DNA of 64,000 nt from Streptomyces sp. WMMB 322 (GTDB lineage Bacteria; Actinomycetota; Actinomycetes; Streptomycetales; Streptomycetaceae). A model generated the notes under the pieces. That model made no database searches and was not told the DNA's origin. It worked only from the letters and a program-made list of their open reading frames with translations. A program made the position numbers and the translations under genes. The stretch is taken from the NCBI RefSeq assembly GCF_900090145.1, contig NZ_FMHI01000022.1:62001-126000 (forward strand), written 5' to 3'. Positions within the stretch are counted from its first letter, which is position 1, and the number at the start of each line of letters is the position of its first letter. Positions 60,329 to 64,000 of the stretch are shown piece by piece.

Positions 60329-60955
60329 ATGACTGTGGCGGCAAGCGGACTCGTTCTCCGCTCCCCGGAAGGCACGCGTTTCGTCTTCGACGCCGGGGCG
60401 CTGTGCCTTGAGTTCCTCACCACCGGCGGTCCCGGCGCTCTCACCGGCTACGAGACGCTGCACACACCGGAGGACCTGGCCCGATGGTGTGCCGCTTCAC
60501 GGCTCCGCCTCGACCCCGGCGACGTCCACATCAGCGGCAACGAGTTCCGCGCCGCACGATGGCTGCGCGACGCGCTCTCGCGCCTCGCCCGCGCCGTGGC
60601 CCACGGCCGGCCCCCGCACCCCCGGGACGTGGACGAGGTGAACCAGACGGCGCAGCTGCCGCCCCTCGTCCCCCAGATCGCCGCCGACGGACTGCACGGC
60701 AGACACCTTCCCGCCGACGCCTTCCAGGTCCTCTCATCGGTCGCACGCGACGCCGTCGACCTCTTCACCGGCCCGCTCGCCGCACGGGTCCGCGAGTGCG
60801 GCGCTCCCGACTGCTCCCTTGTCTTCGTCGACACCTCGCGCCCCGGGCGGCGCCGGTGGTGCGCGATGGAGCGCTGCGGCAACCGGCACAAGGTGCGTTC
60901 GCTTCGTGCAAGACGCAGCACACAGAGGCACGAGGCGGAGCGGAAGCCCCGGTGA
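60329..60955 (+). CDS. CGNR zinc-finger (ABATE) regulator
   Basis: 208 residues from ATG 60329. An N-terminal ABATE domain (VFDAGALCLEFLTTGG) is followed by a C-terminal zinc finger CGAPDCSLVFVDTS, then RWCAMERCGNRHKV with the CGNR motif, and a basic tail. These are presumed DNA-binding regulators. There is no ribosome site in the expected place, and a CATAAT (60317-60322) sits 6 bases before the start, which suggests a leaderless transcript. Nested inverted repeats (AGTCAT/ATGACT, AACCA/TGGTT) surround the start. Confidence 0.85.
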   Translation: MTVAASGLVLRSPEGTRFVFDAGALCLEFLTTGGPGALTGYETLHTPEDLARWCAASRLRLDPGDVHISGNEFRAARWLRDALSRLARAVAHGRPPHPRDVDEVNQTAQLPPLVPQIAADGLHGRHLPADAFQVLSSVARDAVDLFTGPLAARVRECGAPDCSLVFVDTSRPGRRRWCAMERCGNRHKVRSLRARRSTQRHEAERKPR

Positions 60956-60981
60956 CCTGACCGCGCCCGTCCCTCGGCGGA

Positions 60982-61656
60982 TCACCTCAGGCCGTCGCCG
61001 CGAGCCTGTTCCTCCGCTGCATGCAGGAACCACTCATGAGCCGCGGCAGCGACCTGCTGCAGCGCACCCGGTTCCTCGAAGAGGTGGGTGGCGCCGGGCA
61101 CGACCTGGACCCGGTGCTCGGCATCCAACTGCTGCGCCGCCTCCCGGTTGAGTTCCAGCACCTGCTGGTCGCGCCCTCCCACGAGCAGCAGTACGGGTAC
61201 ATCCACCCTTCCCAGCGCGTCCCCCGCCAGGTCCGGCCGCCCGCCGCGCGAGACCACGGAGACGACGGGGCCCGAGCGTTCCGCCGCGGCGACCAGCGCC
61301 GCCGCCGCGCCGGTGCTCGCACCGAAGAGGTGCACCGGCAGCGCCTCGGTCAGCGGATACTTGCCCAGCCAGTCGACCGTCGCCACCGTCCGCTCGGCGA
61401 GCAGGGAGATGTCGAAGCGGTACTGGCCTGTCACCGCGTCGGCGCGCTCCTCCTCCTCGCTGAGAAGATCCGTCAGCAAAGTTGCCCACCCGTGCCGCCG
61501 CAGATCCTCGGCGACCGCGCGGTTGCGGGGGCTGTGCCGGGAGCTGCCGCTTCCGTGCACGAACAGCACCACACCACGCGGGGACGGGGGCACATTCATG
61601 TCGCCCGGCAGCTCCACACCGCCCGGCACCGCCACCGACACCGTCTCCGAAATCAT
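60982..61656 (-). CDS. Alpha/beta hydrolase (dienelactone-hydrolase-like)
   Basis: 224 residues from ATG 61656. It has the oxyanion-strand motif VVLFVHGSGSSRHSPRN, nucleophile Ser in HLFGASTGAAAAL, the acid in LLLVGGRDQQV and the His in PGATHLFEEPG. The fold is complete and without a signal peptide, so it is cytoplasmic. The SGSSRHSPRNR pattern is typical of the DLH-like hydrolases that in other bacteria accompany phosphoribosyltransferases; none is present here. The substrate is unknown. Confidence 0.85.
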   Translation of the reverse strand: MISETVSVAVPGGVELPGDMNVPPSPRGVVLFVHGSGSSRHSPRNRAVAEDLRRHGWATLLTDLLSEEEERADAVTGQYRFDISLLAERTVATVDWLGKYPLTEALPVHLFGASTGAAAALVAAAERSGPVVSVVSRGGRPDLAGDALGRVDVPVLLLVGGRDQQVLELNREAAQQLDAEHRVQVVPGATHLFEEPGALQQVAAAAHEWFLHAAEEQARGDGLR

Positions 61657-61730
61657 CAGTGCTCCCCCTTCCGGCTCGGGATCTGTGCCTTCCGGAGTAG
61701 CCGCGTCGCGGCCGTGTCATGCACGTACGG

Positions 61731-61759
61731 GCCCGCTCCGCGGTGACCGCGGAGCGGGC
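61731..61759. terminator. GH43 transcription terminator
   Basis: A perfect 13-bp stem (GCCCGCTCCGCGG at 61731-61743 with CCGCGGAGCGGGC at 61747-61759) and a 3-base loop, 62 bases after the GH43 stop codon. Confidence 0.85.
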
Positions 61760-61821
61760 TGTGCCGACGTGGGCCTCCCGGCCCCAGCGGTGCCCGCCGA
61801 GGGGCGGCCCCGCCGCGGTAC

Positions 61822-63657
61822 TCAGCGCTTGTAGAGGCGGAAGTAGTCGAACTGAGCCGTCGCTCCCTCCCCGCCCATCGAGGCCAGGCCGAAGCGCAGC
61901 CGCTTGTCTCCGGGAACCGTCCAGGTCCCGCCCGCGATCCACTTTTTCCCGTCGCGGCTGGTGAAGGCCTGGACGCGGTGCTCGCCGCTGCGCGGAGCCG
62001 TGGTGTGCTTCAACCGCAGCCAGGTGGTGCGAGCAGGTGGACCGACCGAGGTCGAACCGTAGGCGATGTCTCCGGCGTACGGTTGCTCCTTGCCGTACTC
62101 GGTCTGACGGGTATTCCAGATGGCGGCGTGCGACAGCCGCAGATACCTGTCGTCACCGGCGTAGGCGACGAGGCCCGCCTGCTGATAGTTCCGCTCGCTC
62201 TGCTCACCCAGGTCGATCGTCAGCTTCGTCTCCACGGTGAACTCGCCGCGCGGCACCTCCCGCAGCATCAGCGACGCGGTGTTCTCGTCCTTGTGCAGTT
62301 CGGCGTCCTGCGTGGGCCACACATACTGCCCCCCGGCCACGCGGCCCGCAGGCTTGCGCACCCACTGCCAGCCAGGACCGGGCCGGCCGTGGTCGAACTC
62401 GTCGCTGCGGGAGGGGTCCAGGCGCCCCGGCCACGAACGCTCTGCGCCGCTGCCCGGTCCGCCGTCGGAGCGCTGAACACCCTTGCCTGCGGCTGCCCTT
62501 GGCGAGGCGACGGGTGCCTGCTGCCTGTCCGCCGAGGCTCCCTTGCCCCCACGGACGGCGGGCCAGCCGCCGCTCCAGTCGAGACGGTCGATGAGCATGG
62601 GACGGCGGTTGATGCCGAAGGGCTCGTCGAGGTACGGCTCGGAGCGGTCGATGGCGTGGTAGACCATCCAGTCCTGCCCGGCGAAGTCCTTCACCACCGC
62701 GTTGTGCCCGGTGCCCACCCATCGGTTGCCGTTGGGTGTGAGGGCGATCGTCCCGCCCGTGCGGGAAGCCGTGAGCGGGGTGCCCTCCCGGTCGAGGAAG
62801 GGCCCCCGAACCGACCGGGACCGGCCGACGAAGACCGAATAGCCGGTGGTCGGCCCGGCGCAGCAGTCCCCGGACGAGGCGAACAGATACCACCAGCCGC
62901 CCCGCCGGATGACGTAGGCACCCTCGAAGCGGTTGTCCGTCGCGACCTTCGTGGGCTCGCCCTCGGTCCGAGTGCCGTCCCCGGACAGCTCCGTCACCTC
63001 GATACCGCCGTAGTACGAGCCGTAATACAGATAGCGCCGCCCCTCCGGGGTCACGACGTGTGCCGGGTCGAACGTCCACAGGAAGTCGCCCTCTCCGCCG
63101 CTGCCGTGCCGGGGCGCAACCACCGGCTCGCCGTGGCTCTTCCAGGGACCCGCCGGGCTCGGTGCGGTGGCCACCCCGATGGCGCTGTCGTCACGTTCCC
63201 CGGTGACCTTCGTCTGGGTGGAAACGAAGTACAGCCAGTAGCGGCCGTCGTGATAGCTGATGTCCGGAGCCCAGTAGGCCGCGTCCTTGTCCGCCCACTC
63301 CGGCGCGTTGTGGTCGCCGAGCGCATCCGTGACGTACGACCAGTGCACCAGGTCGGTCGAGCGCGCGACGGGCAGCGAATGCGCCTTGCCCTCACCGCTG
63401 CGCAGCGGATCCGTGGTCCCGAACGCATACCAGTAGCCGTCCTTGCCGCGCACGACAGCGGGATCGGCGAAGGTGTCGGCGAAATCACGCGAGACCGGAT
63501 TGACGTAGGTATGGCCGGACGCGGAGTCCGCAGGCGACGGCCGCGGGTCGGCGGACGCGGCCGAGCCGAGCGCCTGCGGAAGAAGGGTGGCGATGACGAA
63601 CAGGGCCAGCCCTGCCACTGCTTGACGGATGCGGGATCCGGTTCTCCGTACGGTCAC
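61822..63657 (-). CDS. Secreted GH43 glycoside hydrolase with C-terminal beta-sandwich
   Basis: 611 residues from ATG 63657. A signal peptide runs to about residue 36. The five-bladed GH43 propeller (about 45-385) shows the catalytic base in FADPAVVRGKDGYWYAFG, the pKa-modulating Asp in YWAPDISYHDGRYWLYFV and the acid Glu in FEGAYVIRRGGWWYLFAS. A linker rich in Gly/Ser/Ala precedes a concanavalin-like C-terminal domain (DEFDHGRPGPGWQWVRKPAG to FDYFRLYKR) of the type found in beta-xylosidases. The enzyme cleaves arabinan, arabinoxylan or xylo-oligomers outside the cell; the exact substrate cannot be read. A LacI-type palindrome lies 50 bases upstream. Confidence 0.88.
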   Translation of the reverse strand: MTVRRTGSRIRQAVAGLALFVIATLLPQALGSAASADPRPSPADSASGHTYVNPVSRDFADTFADPAVVRGKDGYWYAFGTTDPLRSGEGKAHSLPVARSTDLVHWSYVTDALGDHNAPEWADKDAAYWAPDISYHDGRYWLYFVSTQTKVTGERDDSAIGVATAPSPAGPWKSHGEPVVAPRHGSGGEGDFLWTFDPAHVVTPEGRRYLYYGSYYGGIEVTELSGDGTRTEGEPTKVATDNRFEGAYVIRRGGWWYLFASSGDCCAGPTTGYSVFVGRSRSVRGPFLDREGTPLTASRTGGTIALTPNGNRWVGTGHNAVVKDFAGQDWMVYHAIDRSEPYLDEPFGINRRPMLIDRLDWSGGWPAVRGGKGASADRQQAPVASPRAAAGKGVQRSDGGPGSGAERSWPGRLDPSRSDEFDHGRPGPGWQWVRKPAGRVAGGQYVWPTQDAELHKDENTASLMLREVPRGEFTVETKLTIDLGEQSERNYQQAGLVAYAGDDRYLRLSHAAIWNTRQTEYGKEQPYAGDIAYGSTSVGPPARTTWLRLKHTTAPRSGEHRVQAFTSRDGKKWIAGGTWTVPGDKRLRFGLASMGGEGATAQFDYFRLYKR

Positions 63658-63706
63658 GTGTCCTCCCGGACGCTGTCGGCGGCAGGAGCATGTGTACTGC
63701 GTCCGC

Positions 63707-63718
63707 TACAACGTTGTA
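63707..63718. promoter_or_regulatory. LacI-type operator TACAACGTTGTA before GH43
   Basis: A perfect 12-base palindrome with a central CG, the hallmark of LacI-family operators, 50 bases upstream of the GH43 start codon. It predicts sugar-dependent repression. Confidence 0.75.
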
Positions 63719-63770
63719 AAGACGGTGGACCGGGACTGTTGCCCACAGACAGCCCCGGCCCGCACACAAA

Positions 63771-63809
63771 CGGCCGCCCACCGCACGACATCCGTGCGGC
63801 GGGCGGCCG
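63771..63809. terminator. Terminator of the bL37 gene
   Basis: A 17-base stem with a single mismatch (63771-63787 with 63793-63809) and a 5-base loop, 51 bases past the stop codon of the small minus-strand gene. Confidence 0.88.
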
Positions 63810-63860
63810 TTCAGCATCCCTGCAGGCCGGGCCCAGGCCCGGCCCGAGCGGGACCGCCCC

Positions 63861-63938
63861 TCAAGTCTGAGGCTTGCGGCCGTGGTTGGCCGCGTTCTTG
63901 CGACGTGCCTTCTTCTTACGACGACGCTTCGACGACAT
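63861..63938 (-). CDS. Ribosomal protein bL37 (25 residues)
   Basis: A 25-codon gene from ATG 63938, with AAGGAG 7 bases upstream. The product is MSSKRRRKKKARRKNAANHG followed by RKPQT: extremely basic, and matching the actinobacterial ribosomal protein bL37 (AURKAIP1/COX24 domain), a small rRNA-binding protein of the large subunit. It is too short for usual gene finders. A strong terminator follows, so it forms its own transcription unit at least at the 3' end. Confidence 0.9.
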   Translation of the reverse strand: MSSKRRRKKKARRKNAANHGRKPQT

Positions 63939-64000
63939 GTCGACTCCTTCCTGGGGCGCTTTCTCTTACATCAGTCCGTGCCCTGTGGATCACGGTCGTG

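Overview
The window is a 64 kb piece of a high-GC actinomycete chromosome, almost certainly Streptomyces. Genes are dense with GC-rich third codon positions, many start at GTG or TTG after AGGAG-type ribosome sites, and the gene complement is typical of the genus: RbpA, a gamma-butyrolactone (GBL) signalling cluster, F420-type and GH enzymes, an Mrp antiporter and many one-component regulators. There is no prophage, CRISPR array, rRNA or tRNA that I could see. The chromosome piece mixes core genes with accessory metabolism.

Layout. 1-13 kb: the end of a membrane hydrolase, an asymmetric two-gene ABC exporter, an L,D-transpeptidase lipoprotein, a secreted alpha-amylase, a large FAD/Fe-S oxidoreductase, a second ABC exporter and an EEP-family hydrolase. 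13-30 kb: propionyl-CoA synthetase, a TetR regulator divergent from a luciferase-like oxidoreductase, two convergent aldo/keto reductases, a LysR regulator, a truncated Tat-exported amidohydrolase, an HIT protein, a family A DNA polymerase, a chitinase with a classic direct-repeat promoter, an acyl-CoA dehydrogenase, a small inverted-repeat element abutting a DNA glycosylase-like gene, an Lrp regulator and an amidohydrolase. 30-41 kb is the conserved core: lnt-ppm1-fxsA facing rbpA, then an MFS permease, a yczE-gdpD pair divergent from a MocR regulator, and an FtsK-like membrane protein with a damaged Walker A motif plus a 64-residue membrane protein.

41-49 kb is one operon for the Mrp Na+/H+ antiporter (A/B fusion, C, D, E, F, G), followed by an anti-sigma-type ATPase and a STAS-like protein, convergently arranged. 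50-56 kb holds a PrmC-like methyltransferase and the GBL cluster: an AfsA/ScbA-type synthase (with a TTA leucine codon, hence bldA dependence) divergent from an ArpA/ScbR-type receptor, a coupled NAD-dependent reductase, and a second receptor-like TetR preceded by a near-consensus receptor-binding site. Two tandem DoxX-like membrane genes follow. 56-60 kb shows decay: frameshifted remnants of a GlxA/AraC regulator and of a VOC-family protein lie among an ArsC-like protein, a tyrosine phosphatase, an SDR, a LacI regulator and a CGNR zinc-finger regulator. The window ends with an alpha/beta hydrolase, a secreted GH43 arabinanase/xylosidase-type enzyme with a LacI-type operator, and a 25-codon ribosomal protein bL37 gene with a strong terminator.

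Functionally the window combines extracellular polysaccharide use (amylase, chitinase, GH43), cell-envelope lipid modification (Lnt, Ppm1, L,D-transpeptidase), pH/sodium homeostasis and a quorum-like hormone circuit. Long hairpins separate many transcription units. All boundaries, motifs and palindromes were read by eye; family assignments rest on motif recognition, not on searches.
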